Both the position numbers and the translations under genes were made by a program. A stretch of 38,984 bases of DNA. Origin: Anaerolineales bacterium (GTDB lineage: Bacteria > Chloroflexota > Anaerolineae > Anaerolineales > Villigracilaceae). The notes beneath the pieces were generated by a model. It saw only the letters and a program-made list of their open reading frames with translations. It was not told where the DNA came from and did not search any database. This document shows positions 23,132 through 31,577 of this stretch, piece by piece. The stretch lies in NCBI GenBank assembly GCA_013360875.1, contig JABWAU010000059.1, positions 1 to 38,984 on the forward strand, written 5' to 3'. The first letter of the stretch is position 1. Each line of letters opens with the position of its first letter.

Positions 23132-24187
23132 CTATAGTTCGATAATGAACGTCGTGCCTTTGCCCACTTCGCTTTGCGCTTCGATCTTCCCGCCGTGGGC
23201 GTGGATGAGTTGTTTGGCGATGGCAAGACCCAGTCCGCTGTGATTTCGCTCCGTGCGCGATTTGTCGCCGCGCCAGAAACGGTCGAAGATGAAGGGGAGG
23301 TCTTCGGGAGGGATGCCCGAGCCGGTATCGTGGAGAGCGATGCGTGTTGCATATTGTGTATTGCGTGAGTCGTCTGGAATCGATTCGGCGCGGATGGAAA
23401 CCGTTCCGCCGGAGGGAGTGTGACGGAGGGCATTGGAGAGGAGGTTGGAAAGAACCTGGTTTAGCCTGTCGTAATCGGCGGTGAGTTCTTGTTGCGGGTC
23501 GGCGATGTTTGTTCTCAAGTCAACTCCCTGAGATGAGGCTTGGGAGGAAAAACTCGAGGTGAGGTCCTGAATCAGGTCGGCAAGCAGGAAGCGGGTAGGA
23601 TGAAGCGGGAGTTGTCCCGTCTCGGCGAGGGAGAGGGTTTGCAAGTCGTTGACGAGGCGGGTGAGCAGGCGGGTCTCATCCAAAGTGGCGTTGATGTGTT
23701 CGGGCGTCGGCTGATAGACGCCGTCCACGATGCCTTCGAGGTTGCCCTGAATGATGTGGAGCGGGGTGCGGAGTTCGTGCGCGATATCGGCGGTGAGGTT
23801 GCGGCGCTGTTGTTCGGCGCGTTCGAGTTCGCCGACCATTTTGTTGAAACGTTTGAACAGGTCGCTGAACATGTCTGAGTTTTTCTCTGACACCCGCGCG
23901 GAGAGATCGCCCTCTTCGATCTTGTTGATGGTGTTGAAGAGTTCCTCCAGGGGTCTGCCGTAGCGGGTGTATAAATTGAAGATGGTGAGGAGTACAAATA
24001 CCACCAGAACAACCGGCGCGCCGCAGACGAGGATCCAGATATTTCTGATGTTGGTGTATTGCGAGAAGAGGAGGTAGAGAAGCGCGGCGATGCCGCCAAC
24101 GAAAATGACGGCAGAGATGACGAAGAAAAGCGTAAATGCCAAAGCACGGCTTACACGGCGTGTTCTTGAAGGAGGAGAGATGGACAT
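23132..24187 (-). CDS. Sensor histidine kinase (HAMP, HisKA, HATPase)
   Basis: A 351-residue BaeS/EnvZ-like membrane kinase. Two membrane segments (about 17-41 and 50-71) are separated by only a short loop, so the signal is probably sensed in or at the membrane. HAMP follows (72-125), then HisKA with the phosphoacceptor His137 in ADIAHELRTPLH. The ATPase domain (about 235-350) has NQVLSNLLSNALRH (N box), HDTGSGIP (G1), FDRFWRGD and GLGLAIAKQLI (G2). An insertion before G1 (DDSRNTQYATR) is built from repetitive CGCAATAC-like DNA. It lies 31 nt downstream of its response regulator and is surely co-transcribed with it. Confidence 0.95.
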   Translation of the reverse strand: MSISPPSRTRRVSRALAFTLFFVISAVIFVGGIAALLYLLFSQYTNIRNIWILVCGAPVVLVVFVLLTIFNLYTRYGRPLEELFNTINKIEEGDLSARVSEKNSDMFSDLFKRFNKMVGELERAEQQRRNLTADIAHELRTPLHIIQGNLEGIVDGVYQPTPEHINATLDETRLLTRLVNDLQTLSLAETGQLPLHPTRFLLADLIQDLTSSFSSQASSQGVDLRTNIADPQQELTADYDRLNQVLSNLLSNALRHTPSGGTVSIRAESIPDDSRNTQYATRIALHDTGSGIPPEDLPFIFDRFWRGDKSRTERNHSGLGLAIAKQLIHAHGGKIEAQSEVGKGTTFIIEL

Positions 24188-24218
24188 GTTCTGTGAGAGT
24201 TGAAGGTTGCAGGTCGGG

Positions 24219-24896
24219 TCATTGTTCTGTGAAGCGATAGCCGATGCCGTAGACGGTTTCGATCATGGAGTCGCCTGCGGCGGCTTCGAGTTTCTTGCGG
24301 AGGTTCTTGATGTGTGAATCGACGCTGCGGTCCATGCTGGAGGCGGCTCCATGCAGGTCTTCGAGGAGTTGCTCGCGAGTAAAGGTTTGACCGGGACGAC
24401 TGGCAAGCAGATGAAGCAACTTGAATTCGTTTGGGGTGAACTTGATTGGATTGCCGTTGAATGTGACGGAGTATTTTTCTGCATTGATTTCAAGCCCGCC
24501 TGTGCGGATGAGGCTGGGCGCTTTGATCTCGCCGCGCGTTCGGCGCAGCAACGCGCGCACGCGCGCCACCAATGCACGGACGGAGAACGGTTTGGTAATG
24601 TAATCGTCCGCGCCGATCTCGAGCCCGGTCACCTGGTCAATTTCCTCCGAGAGGGCGGTCAGCATGATGATGGGCACGTCGCTTTCACGGCGCAGGATGC
24701 GGCAGACCTCGCGCCCGTCAATTTGCGGGAGCATAAGGTCGAGGAGGATGAGGTCGGGCTTTTCGCGCCGGGCAGTTGTCAGCGCGGATTGACCGTCTGC
24801 GGCGGTGAGGACGCGGAAGCCGTTTTTCTCCAGATAGTCCCTGGCGAGGCGGGCAACCTTGGGTTCGTCATCCACGACGAGGATGAGGGGAGGCAT
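24219..24896 (-). CDS. OmpR/PhoB-type response regulator
   Basis: A 225-residue two-component regulator. The receiver domain (1-118) has Asp9/Asp10 (VVDDEP), phosphoacceptor Asp53 (LLDLMLPQIDG), Thr80 (MLTALSEEID) and Lys102 (YITKPF). The winged-helix DNA-binding domain (about 128-225) has FTPNEFKLLHLLASRPGQ and RSVDSHIKNLRKKLE and ends in the wing IETVYGIGYRFTEQ. It pairs with the histidine kinase downstream; target genes are not evident from the sequence. Confidence 0.96.
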   Translation of the reverse strand: MPPLILVVDDEPKVARLARDYLEKNGFRVLTAADGQSALTTARREKPDLILLDLMLPQIDGREVCRILRRESDVPIIMLTALSEEIDQVTGLEIGADDYITKPFSVRALVARVRALLRRTRGEIKAPSLIRTGGLEINAEKYSVTFNGNPIKFTPNEFKLLHLLASRPGQTFTREQLLEDLHGAASSMDRSVDSHIKNLRKKLEAAAGDSMIETVYGIGYRFTEQ

Positions 24897-24938
24897 GATG
24901 CGAGTATAAAGTAGAACGCGGCGCGCGTGTTGTGCCTG

Positions 24939-25748
24939 CTATGCCGGTTGCTTCCAGATCTCCCATTTGCCCGTTCCGGTAACAGGCAGACCTTCTCCCA
25001 TCCATTCGAACAGCGAGCCGTCGTACACGGCGACATTTTCCTGCCCGATCATGAGGTGCGCCATGGCATTGACGACCGCCGCAATGCCGCCGCCGCAATA
25101 GGTGATGATCCGTTTGTACCCGGCTTTTTCCGCCAGGCGCAGGGCGAGTTTGTCGTCGGGCAGGAAGTAATCCAGCCCCTGCATCAGGTCCATGGCGGAG
25201 AGGCAGGTGGAACCTGTGATATGCGCGCCTTCATAACTTTCAGGAGGCAGCACATCCACCACGGAGACCTCGCTATCCTTGAGCGCCGCCATGACTTCCT
25301 CTTTGCTCGCGAACATGTTTGGATGGAACTGCGGACGGAAAACCGCCGCTGCATACCGACGGGCAGCCTGCTCCACCGTTCCCCCGGCATTCTTCCACGC
25401 GGACAGCCCTCCGTTGAGGAGTCGCACGTTCTTGTGACCCGCGTAGCGGAGCACCCACCAAGCGCGGGCGGCATAGGGGAGCATGCCGCAGGCATATACG
25501 ACCACTTCCGTATCGTTCGAGATGCCGATGTTCCCGATCTGTGTGGCGAGTTCCTCGTCGGGCAGCAGCATGTATTCGTAGGCTTTGTTCGGGTCGGAAA
25601 ACTTCGCGTGGTCGAAGAACGCCGCGCCGGGGATGTGTCCCTGTTGATACATGTCTTCCACGATCGAGGCGTCGTAGATGCGGAGGTTTTCATCCCCCAG
25701 TTTCTCCAGCAGTTCGTCCGCTTCGATCAAGATCCTGTTTCGTTCCAT
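24939..25748 (-). CDS. Sulfurtransferase with two rhodanese domains
   Basis: A 269-residue tandem-rhodanese protein (thiosulfate or 3-mercaptopyruvate sulfurtransferase type). The N-terminal domain holds LRIYDASIVEDMYQQGHIPG and VVVYACGMLPYAAR (Cys87). The C-terminal domain has VSVVDVLPPESYEGAHITGS and the active loop TYCGGGIAAVV with Cys218, followed by AVYDGSLFEWM. Such enzymes carry persulfide on the Cys and hand sulfur to thiols or cyanide. The loop CGGGIAA is closer to thiosulfate-type loops than to CGSGVTA of mercaptopyruvate enzymes, so the donor is uncertain. GGAGG precedes the ATG. The 42-nt gap to the response regulator is short enough for co-transcription. Confidence 0.9.
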   Translation of the reverse strand: MERNRILIEADELLEKLGDENLRIYDASIVEDMYQQGHIPGAAFFDHAKFSDPNKAYEYMLLPDEELATQIGNIGISNDTEVVVYACGMLPYAARAWWVLRYAGHKNVRLLNGGLSAWKNAGGTVEQAARRYAAAVFRPQFHPNMFASKEEVMAALKDSEVSVVDVLPPESYEGAHITGSTCLSAMDLMQGLDYFLPDDKLALRLAEKAGYKRIITYCGGGIAAVVNAMAHLMIGQENVAVYDGSLFEWMGEGLPVTGTGKWEIWKQPA

Positions 25749-25860
25749 CGCTCAACCTCCAGGGTTCGATTTTTGTTCGTGCCCATACTTTATCAATCCA
25801 TTGTGGAGGAATTGTGTAAGAGCCGGTCAGGGTTTGTGGAGGTTGGACAAAACAAAGGAC

Positions 25861-25890
25861 CGCCCTGAAGAAGCAAATCCTCCAGGGGCG
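25861..25890 (-). terminator. Terminator of the 84-residue protein gene
   Basis: CGCCCTG (25861-25867) pairs with CAGGGGCG (25883-25890) with one bulge; T-rich sequence follows on both strands (TTTGTTTT on minus, ATTTTTTC on plus). Confidence 0.5.
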
Positions 25891-25909
25891 ATTTTTTCAC
25901 GGGTCAAAA

Positions 25910-26164
25910 TTACTTTTTCGAGTGTGTTTTGTTCGCCGTATCGAACGTTTCGAGTTTCACAATACGCGCCTTCTCCCGGATCCTCCACGGGACGATTTGC
26001 TTTGCGTGTTCGCGGCTGTCCGTTTCGATGATCGCCCAGCCGCAGTGCGCGCCATCGTGACAGCCCCATTCGAAATGGTGCAAATATCCCTCCGCGTGGA
26101 ACTCCTTGATGATGGCATCGCAGTCGCCGGCTTCGTGCGGGGATTCGACCAAGTAACGATCCAT
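25910..26164 (-). CDS. Small conserved-looking protein of unknown function
   Basis: An 84-residue soluble protein: MDRYLVESPHEAGDCDAIIK, a His/Cys/Trp-rich centre (LHHFEWGCHDGAHCGWAII) and a basic tail. The beta-alpha-beta pattern and length suggest a ferredoxin-like (dimeric alpha/beta barrel) fold such as YCII- or DUF4242-type proteins, with His and Cys able to bind a metal, but I do not recognise a family. The start is supported by AAGGAG 6 nt upstream. It forms its own unit between rhodanese and the cyclase-like fragment. Confidence 0.75.
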   Translation of the reverse strand: MDRYLVESPHEAGDCDAIIKEFHAEGYLHHFEWGCHDGAHCGWAIIETDSREHAKQIVPWRIREKARIVKLETFDTANKTHSKK

Positions 26165-26243
26165 TTGATGTCTCCTTCTGGCGAAGGATAATGATGATGG
26201 GATTGTATCCCCACATCGCCTGTCTTTGGGCTGGGGATTGCGG

Positions 26244-26603
26244 TTATGGGTTCAGTCTGTACAGCCGCCTCGGACCTTCAAATCCCCTGAGTTCATGTTC
26301 ACCCATGTCGGAGAAGGTCAAGCCTGATCCTTCAGGGAGAGCCATCGTGGGAGCCGACAGCCATACCTCCCCCGTCCCCGCAAGCGACATGATGTGCGAG
26401 GTCATGTGCACTTCCACTCCCTGAACGCTGTCGGTATAACGCTCCACTTCGCCAGAGTGGATTCCGACCCGCACCTCGAGCCCGTCCCCCCGCGCCCTCA
26501 TGCAAATCGCCTGCGCGCAATGTACAGCGCGCGCCGTCCCATCGAAGAACGCCAGGAAGGCGTGTCCAAATCTTCCCAGACTGCTCGATTCGAACCGAAA
26601 CAT
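26244..26603 (-). CDS. Stand-alone remnant of a class III nucleotidyl cyclase domain
   Basis: A 119-residue protein equal to the C-terminal half of an adenylate/guanylate cyclase homology domain as found in multidomain ATPase-cyclase regulators. Recognisable parts are AFLAFFDGTARAVHCAQAI, VRVGIHSGEVE and LAGTGEVWLSAPT, ending GEHELRGFEGPRRLYRL. The usual GDGF metal-binding site reads GHAF, and the upstream strand with the first metal Asp is missing, so catalysis is unlikely. It has its own AAGGAG site 6 nt before ATG 26603, so it may still be expressed as a binding or decoy domain. It follows the methyltransferase on the same strand. Confidence 0.7.
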   Translation of the reverse strand: MFRFESSSLGRFGHAFLAFFDGTARAVHCAQAICMRARGDGLEVRVGIHSGEVERYTDSVQGVEVHMTSHIMSLAGTGEVWLSAPTMALPEGSGLTFSDMGEHELRGFEGPRRLYRLNP

Positions 26604-26652
26604 ATCTTGCTCCTTACATGAAACCTCTGATCTGCAATGCCGCGAGGCGAGG

Positions 26653-27288
26653 TCACTGTTTGCGGCAATAGCAGTAGATGAATTTTTGCTCCGTTCCAAA
26701 GGGCGTGTGGTGCGTTTCGCGGACGCTGTCCGCCAGTTCGAATCCCGAGCCGAATTCACTGTGAAGACTCTCCGGGCTGTAGCGCATCACCTCCAGCCCG
26801 CTGCAATGATCGGGTCCATCGGGAGCGAAGGTCGCAACGATGACATGCCCGCCCTTGCGGACGGCGCGCCGCGCGGTTTCGATATAGCGTTGGCGGTCAG
26901 CGGGTTGCGTCAAAAAGTGGAACGCGGCGCGGTCATGCCAGAGGGTGTAGGCGCCTTCTGGCAGGTCCACTTGCGTGATGTCGGCTTCGATCCAATTGAC
27001 CTGCGCGGCGCGCTCGCCAAGCCGTCCACGCGCAAGTTCCAACGCCTTTGCCGAGACATCCAGCACGCTGATGTGTTGATAGCCCTCGGCTAACAGATCG
27101 TCCACCAATGTCGAAGCGCCTCCGCCAATGTCAATGATCGGGTCGGTCTTTTGGATTCCCGTACGCAGGATGAATTGTAGAGAAATCTGCGCGTGTTCTT
27201 GATACCAACTGACTCGCGTTGGGGCTTTTTTCTCGTAGATGTGTTCCCAATGGGTTTTGGGATCCATGCCGTTATTCTTCAAACTCAT
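26653..27288 (-). CDS. SAM-dependent class I methyltransferase
   Basis: A 211-residue methyltransferase. After THWEHIYEKKAPTRVSWYQE (typical of a TPMT/Tellurite-like family N-terminus) comes motif I, DPIIDIGGGASTLVDDLLAEG (residues about 48-68), then motif II acidic ISVLDVS, a D loop EADITQVDL, and LWHDRAAFHFL. The C-terminal HCSGLEVMRYS and FIYCYCRK complete the Rossmann domain. Substrate unknown; small thiol, selenide or metalloid methylation is possible by family. It follows the SRPBCC gene by 27 nt and likely shares its transcript. Confidence 0.88.
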   Translation of the reverse strand: MSLKNNGMDPKTHWEHIYEKKAPTRVSWYQEHAQISLQFILRTGIQKTDPIIDIGGGASTLVDDLLAEGYQHISVLDVSAKALELARGRLGERAAQVNWIEADITQVDLPEGAYTLWHDRAAFHFLTQPADRQRYIETARRAVRKGGHVIVATFAPDGPDHCSGLEVMRYSPESLHSEFGSGFELADSVRETHHTPFGTEQKFIYCYCRKQ

Positions 27289-27315
27289 TTCAACTCAGCC
27301 TTTCGGAAGGCTGGG

Positions 27316-27762
27316 TCATCCGCTGTTTATCCGCTTGACCAATTCCTCCAGCGCGCCGCTCCACGCCTGCTCCTGCCATTGCCTCGCCTGCTCCCACTCC
27401 GCCGAACTCCGCCAGCCCGAATGGATCAGGTGCACATCCGTGCCGCCTTGATCGGGAATGAAGCATACGGCCACGTGAGTCAGCGGGTCCGCCTGATTCG
27501 CAAAGTGCTTGTACTGTTTGGGGCTGCGCCACTCGAAGGCAAGCAGTTGATCGGGCGCGGCGGCAGTGACGCGGCAGCCGATGGTGCTGTTGTTCTCGCG
27601 GTCGTGCGGCTCCCAGAACAACTCGTAGCGCCCTCCGGGAGTCGGCTCGACCTCCGCCACCGGCACGAGCCACGACTCAAGCAGTTTGTTCACCGAAAAC
27701 ATTTCGTAGGCGCGGTGAGGAGAACACTGCAAGTGAACGGTCAGGTGAATGATCTTGTCCAT
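27316..27762 (-). CDS. SRPBCC (AHSA1-type) domain protein
   Basis: A 148-residue START-like protein: VHLQCSPHRAYEMFSVNKLLESWLV at the N-terminus, then PGGRYELFWE, EWRSPKQYK, LTHVAVCFIPD and a C-terminal helix with WQEQAWSGALEELVKRI. This is the activator-of-Hsp90-ATPase homologue type that binds hydrophobic ligands; many act as polyketide or lipid binding proteins. The ATG starts 1 nt before the stop of the FAD oxidoreductase, so the two are translationally coupled, which suggests the oxidoreductase substrate is its ligand. Confidence 0.88.
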   Translation of the reverse strand: MDKIIHLTVHLQCSPHRAYEMFSVNKLLESWLVPVAEVEPTPGGRYELFWEPHDRENNSTIGCRVTAAAPDQLLAFEWRSPKQYKHFANQADPLTHVAVCFIPDQGGTDVHLIHSGWRSSAEWEQARQWQEQAWSGALEELVKRINSG

Positions 27763-27763
27763 T

Positions 27764-28870
27764 TCAAACCAATCCTCTTTTCTGCAGCGCGGCGTGCGTC
27801 ATGGGGCGTAAATCAGCCGCATACGTTGATGTGCGGCGGTAGGTCTTTTCGCTCCAGCGGCGCGCCTGGGCGTGGTAGTCGCTCATGGTCACGTCCCAGG
27901 ACGCGGCGTCGGTCAGGAAGCGGTGGAGCGAATCCGCCAGAATGGACGCGTGAGTCGCCGCGTGGTCAATGCCCATCCCGCTCCACGGATCCATGATCTG
28001 GTGAGCGTCGCCGACCAGCGCCCAGCCGTGTCCGTATGGCACGCGCTGATAACACGGGATGTTGCCCGCGCCCTTGACCTCCGCCACGATCTCCGCCTTC
28101 GATAAACGCGGCGCAAGCAGGGGGAGCGAGGCAAGATGCGCGCACAGCCGTTTCAGCGGCTCTTTTTTGAAGGAAGCAAACTCGCTGATCGGCGCACTGA
28201 CCGCGACCAGCGTGAGATGCGCATCGGTGGGGAAGACGTAGGTGAGCGTATCACCGACGAAATGATGCTCGGCGAACGCTGCTTCATCGAGCGGTTCGAT
28301 GCCCTGAAAGTATGTGTAGTACATGCAGCGGCGCACGGGGAATTGAGATTCAAAGGCTGGCCCCAGGATTTTGGCAAGCGTGGAATAGATGCCGTCCGCG
28401 CCGACCACGACCCGTGCAGTTGCCTCGTTCATCCCGCCCGCCTCACTCCAACGGACGCCTGCCACCCGTCCATCGAATTGAATCAATTCCCTGACCTGCG
28501 CGCCCTGCCGAATCTCAACGTTGGGTTCACGCGCCGCATGCTGAAAGAGAATCCAATCCAGCGTGATGCGCCGCTCGCACAGGAAATACCGCAGATGTTC
28601 CTCGTGCGCTTCGACGGGATCGCTGACCACGTGACCGTCAATGTAATTCCACATCACGGTCATGGGCGGCGCGGCGGACTTTACTTCCTCCAGCACACCC
28701 AACCGTTCAAAGACCCGCAGGGCTGGCGCGCGAAAGAAATGCGTGGAGAGCGTGTCGCTGGGAAATTGCGCTTTGTCGAGAAGCAACACGCGATGACCGT
28801 GTTGACCGAGCAGCGCGGCAAGCGCGGAACCTGCCACCCGCGCGCCGACGATGATCACGTCGTAATCCAT
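27764..28870 (-). CDS. FAD-dependent monooxygenase/reductase (geranylgeranyl-reductase-like)
   Basis: A 368-residue flavoprotein with IIVGARVAGSALAALLGQHG (GxGxxG variant at residues 7-12) and ribose Asp in LLLDKAQFP. The central RVVVGADGIYSTLAKILG is the PHBH-family GADG motif, and GHGWALVGDAHQIMDPWSGMGI is the second FAD contact. Such enzymes hydroxylate aromatics or reduce isoprenoid chains. The substrate cannot be told. It is the first gene of a three-gene unit with the SRPBCC protein and methyltransferase, which suggests tailoring of a small lipophilic molecule. The region 28,871-28,988 before it holds an inverted repeat. Confidence 0.88.
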   Translation of the reverse strand: MDYDVIIVGARVAGSALAALLGQHGHRVLLLDKAQFPSDTLSTHFFRAPALRVFERLGVLEEVKSAAPPMTVMWNYIDGHVVSDPVEAHEEHLRYFLCERRITLDWILFQHAAREPNVEIRQGAQVRELIQFDGRVAGVRWSEAGGMNEATARVVVGADGIYSTLAKILGPAFESQFPVRRCMYYTYFQGIEPLDEAAFAEHHFVGDTLTYVFPTDAHLTLVAVSAPISEFASFKKEPLKRLCAHLASLPLLAPRLSKAEIVAEVKGAGNIPCYQRVPYGHGWALVGDAHQIMDPWSGMGIDHAATHASILADSLHRFLTDAASWDVTMSDYHAQARRWSEKTYRRTSTYAADLRPMTHAALQKRGLV

Positions 28871-28891
28871 AATTTACAACTCAAACTTCCT

Positions 28892-28953
28892 ACCACAGAG
28901 ACACTGAGTCACGGAGTTTCTTTTTTTTCTCTGTGTCTCCGTGTCTTAGTGGT
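28892..28953. repeat. Imperfect 25-bp inverted repeat (CACAGAGACAC type)
   Basis: ACCACAGAGACACTGAGTCACGGAG (28892-28916) is matched in inverse by 28929-28953 with several mismatches around T-rich TTTCTTTTTTTT. It resembles the widespread CACAGAGACACAGAG intergenic repeat (recalled) and may act as a terminator for the decarboxylase at its right. Confidence 0.6.
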
Positions 28954-28988
28954 TCAAAGCGATGGTTATTGATCATTACATAGAAATT

Positions 28989-30482
28989 TCAACTTCTGAT
29001 TCTGAGTTCTTCAGGTCTTAATTCAGCATCCGCCTCGCGCCCCATCCGCAGCACGATCTCTGGCAATGCCTCAATATCTTCCAGCGAGGTGCGGAAGTTG
29101 ACGATACAGGCGCGCAGGGCGAACTTGCCGTCAAGCACCGCGTTGGAGATATACGCCTCTCCGCTGTTTTGCAGGCGCGTGAGCAGTTCGGTATTTAATT
29201 GATTCAGATATTCTTCGGTTTTGTCAATCCCTGATTTCAAATCATGCGGCACATAACGAAACGTGGTGATGCTCAACGAATGGGTGAACGCTTCCAGTTC
29301 GGGCTGCGCGGCGACCAATTCAAACAGTCTCTTCGCCAGTCGAATGTCATCGCTGAGCATTTGCTCATAGCCTTTGCGCCCCGCGTGTTGCAGCGCCAGC
29401 CAGACCTTCAAGGCGCGGAAGCCGCGTGAATTCTGCGGACCGTAATCGAGATAGTTGATCGCTTCCACACCGAAGTGATAATACGGCGGATGATAGGCAA
29501 ACGCCTCGCGCAACTTTTCCGCATCGCGCACCAGGGCGCAGCCCGCCTCGAGCGGCGCGTACAGCCACTTGTGCGGGTCCACCGCGACCGAATCCGCTTC
29601 GTTCAGTCCGCGCAACGCAGGCGACGCGTCGGGCAGCATCGCCGCGAATCCGCCATACGCGCCGTCTACGTGGAACCAGATATCCTCCTCGCGGCAAATC
29701 CGTGCGATTTCGGGAAGATTATCAATCGCCCCCGTGCTGACCGAACCCGCTGTGCCGATGACGATAAAGGGACGGTCGCCCGCTTCTTTATCCGCCCGAA
29801 TTTGATTCTGCAATTGGACCGTGTCCATGCTCAAATCGTTTCGCGTCGGAATCCAGCGAATGTTCTCGGTTCCGATGCCAGAGAGGTCCGCGGCTTTCTG
29901 GACCCAGGTGTGAGTCTCCTTCGAGCAGTAAACGCGCAATCTGGGATTGCCATTCAAGCCCGAGGCGCGCACATCCCAGCCTGCCTTTGCTTGGCGCGCC
30001 GCAAGAAAACAGACGATGTTCGCCATGTTCCCGCCGCTGACCAGCATCCCGCCGCAGGATGTGGAAAAGCCGAGCAGTTCCGCGATCCAGCGGACGGTCT
30101 GCGCTTCGATCTCGCTTGCCATCGGCGAGAGGAACCACGCTCCCGTGTTTTGATTGACTGCCGAAGCGAGGAAGTCGCCCAGGATTCCAATCGGCGCGGC
30201 GGAGGCGGTGATGTATCCCCAGAAGCGCGGGTGACTGTTGAAGAGCGAGTGGTCGAACAAGAGATCGGCGGCGCGGTCAATTAATTTTTCAGGATCGGTT
30301 CCGAGGTCAGGGAGGAGGCGGGAGGAGTTTAGTGTTTCGCGAATTGCGGGCGGCGATTCGCCCCTCGTGACGGGACGCTCTGGGAGTGAATCCAGAAAGT
30401 CCGCAATGCGATCCACGAGGCGATGTCCGATGGCGCGGAAGTTCTCCGCTTGCATTTCGATGGGGGCGGTGCGTTGGTTCAT
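28989..30482 (-). CDS. PLP-dependent group II decarboxylase (aromatic amino acid/glutamate type)
   Basis: A 497-residue fold-type I PLP enzyme. The PLP Schiff-base lysine is Lys305 in SVAVDPHKWLYAP; His191 (ETHTWVQKAADL) stacks on the cofactor and Asp273 (FHVDGAYGGFAAM) contacts the pyridine N. The N-terminal HPRFWGYITASAAPIGILGD is characteristic of aromatic-L-amino-acid decarboxylase relatives. Full length. Product is probably an amine such as tryptamine, dopamine or tyramine, but some relatives are aldehyde synthases, so this is not certain. There is no strong Shine-Dalgarno at ATG 30482; two copies of the dispersed palindrome lie directly upstream. Confidence 0.92.
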   Translation of the reverse strand: MNQRTAPIEMQAENFRAIGHRLVDRIADFLDSLPERPVTRGESPPAIRETLNSSRLLPDLGTDPEKLIDRAADLLFDHSLFNSHPRFWGYITASAAPIGILGDFLASAVNQNTGAWFLSPMASEIEAQTVRWIAELLGFSTSCGGMLVSGGNMANIVCFLAARQAKAGWDVRASGLNGNPRLRVYCSKETHTWVQKAADLSGIGTENIRWIPTRNDLSMDTVQLQNQIRADKEAGDRPFIVIGTAGSVSTGAIDNLPEIARICREEDIWFHVDGAYGGFAAMLPDASPALRGLNEADSVAVDPHKWLYAPLEAGCALVRDAEKLREAFAYHPPYYHFGVEAINYLDYGPQNSRGFRALKVWLALQHAGRKGYEQMLSDDIRLAKRLFELVAAQPELEAFTHSLSITTFRYVPHDLKSGIDKTEEYLNQLNTELLTRLQNSGEAYISNAVLDGKFALRACIVNFRTSLEDIEALPEIVLRMGREADAELRPEELRIRS

Positions 30483-30518
30483 GATGGCTCCTATTTTGGA
30501 TTGTCATTGCAAGGGTAG

Positions 30519-30547
30519 GCGGTCGAGTGCAAAGGTATCGAGACCGC
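30519..30547 (-). repeat. Dispersed palindromic repeat, copy 2
   Basis: On the minus strand GCGGTCTCGATACC, a short T-rich centre, then ACTCGACCGC. Same outer arms as the other copies (GGTCTCGATA and CTCGACC) but with almost no central hairpin. Confidence 0.65.
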
Positions 30548-30610
30548 AGCCCGACGATATCGTACTTTTTAGAGCATGCATCTCCTCGTCGTGTTGAGGA
30601 TTGCTTCGCC

Positions 30611-30657
30611 GCTGGTCTCGATATGAGCGAGAAGAACGCTCGCTCTACTCGACCAGC
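30611..30657 (+). repeat. Dispersed palindromic repeat, copy 3
   Basis: GCTGGTCTCGATA, a central stem GAGCGA-GAAGAAC-GCTCGCTC, then TACTCGACCAGC. Lies 64 bp from copy 2, in the gap between the decarboxylase and PIG-L genes. Confidence 0.75.
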
Positions 30658-30674
30658 GGGCTCGCAATGACGGG

Positions 30675-31478
30675 CTAACGTAAACCCTCAAACAAATCTG
30701 CCTCCTTCGCGCGCCCGCCGTTGACGAGACTGAGCGCGCGGTAATATTCCTGCGATCCCCACAATGCCTTGTGATGTTCGGGCGAGAGATGTTCGAGTTG
30801 ACCGTAGGCGGCGAGTTGGGTCTTATGACACGATACCGCTTTCCAGACGGTGTCCCAGTAATCGGCGGTGTCAATGACGGAGGTGACAGCCCAATCGGGC
30901 CAGGGCGTGCTGCGGCGCGTGATGTCATCAACGCGCATGGTCAGTTCGCCAAAGACCGATTCGTACGCCGCCATCTTTGCGGGGGGCCAAGCCATGTAAT
31001 ACAGTTTTGCGACGCGGTGCGGGGTAAAGGTGTTGGAGTAAGTGGGATCGGCGGCGGCAAGGACGGCGGCGGTGGTGAATTGACAGATGGCGATGTGATC
31101 GGGGTGACCGTACGCGCCGCTGGGGTCGAAGGTGATGACGACGTGAGGTTTAATCCGCTTAAGATGTGTGACGATCTTTTCGATGGCTTCAGAGGCATTC
31201 GCCTGGTCGAGGTCGCCGTCCATGTAGTCGAGGAAGTTGACTTCGCGGATGCCAAGTTCTTTTGCCGCGTTGAGCAATTCCGCTTCGCGCATCTTGCCGA
31301 GCGCTTCGGGACCTGGATAATCTTTCTCTTCGCCGAACCAGCCGCGTTCGCCGCGCGTGGCGGTGACGAGATACGTCTCGACTCCTTCGGCGGCATATTT
31401 CGCCAGCGTCCCGCCCATGCCCAGTGATTCGTCGTCGGGGTGGGCGAGGACGCACATAAGTTTGAGCGGGGTTGTCAT
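30675..31478 (-). CDS. PIG-L (LmbE-like) deacetylase
   Basis: A 267-residue zinc-dependent deacetylase fold. AHPDDESLG (His13, Asp15, Asp16) binds Zn with the later His in SGAYGHPDHIAI; the middle VTATRGERGWFG is also typical. Family members deacetylate N-acetylglucosaminyl-phosphatidylinositol, mycothiol precursors or similar GlcNAc derivatives, or act on unknown glycosides. The start at 31478 is chosen because GAGGT lies 5 nt upstream and the family starts there; an ATG at 31496 would add six residues. Both flanks are intergenic stretches each with two copies of the dispersed palindromic repeat. Confidence 0.88.
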   Translation of the reverse strand: MTTPLKLMCVLAHPDDESLGMGGTLAKYAAEGVETYLVTATRGERGWFGEEKDYPGPEALGKMREAELLNAAKELGIREVNFLDYMDGDLDQANASEAIEKIVTHLKRIKPHVVITFDPSGAYGHPDHIAICQFTTAAVLAAADPTYSNTFTPHRVAKLYYMAWPPAKMAAYESVFGELTMRVDDITRRSTPWPDWAVTSVIDTADYWDTVWKAVSCHKTQLAAYGQLEHLSPEHHKALWGSQEYYRALSLVNGGRAKEADLFEGLR

Positions 31479-31505
31479 GTTGACCTCATCTTTCAACAGA
31501 GCCTC

Positions 31506-31540
31506 GGTGGTCGAGACGTCCCGAAGGGACAGTCGAGAAC
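31506..31540 (-). repeat. Dispersed palindromic repeat, copy 4 (variant)
   Basis: On the minus strand GTTCTCGACTGTCCC-TTC-GGGACGTCTCGACC: a hairpin GTCCC/GGGAC flanked by TCTCGA and TCTCGACCA-like ends. Related to the family but less similar than the others. Confidence 0.45.
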
Positions 31541-31577
31541 ACTGCGCTTCATGAAAATTTCGATTTCACATGTAACT

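Noticed and set aside
26725-26750. tRNA-like TTCGAATCCCG stretch
   Set aside because: No matching acceptor, anticodon or D arms; it lies inside the methyltransferase coding sequence.
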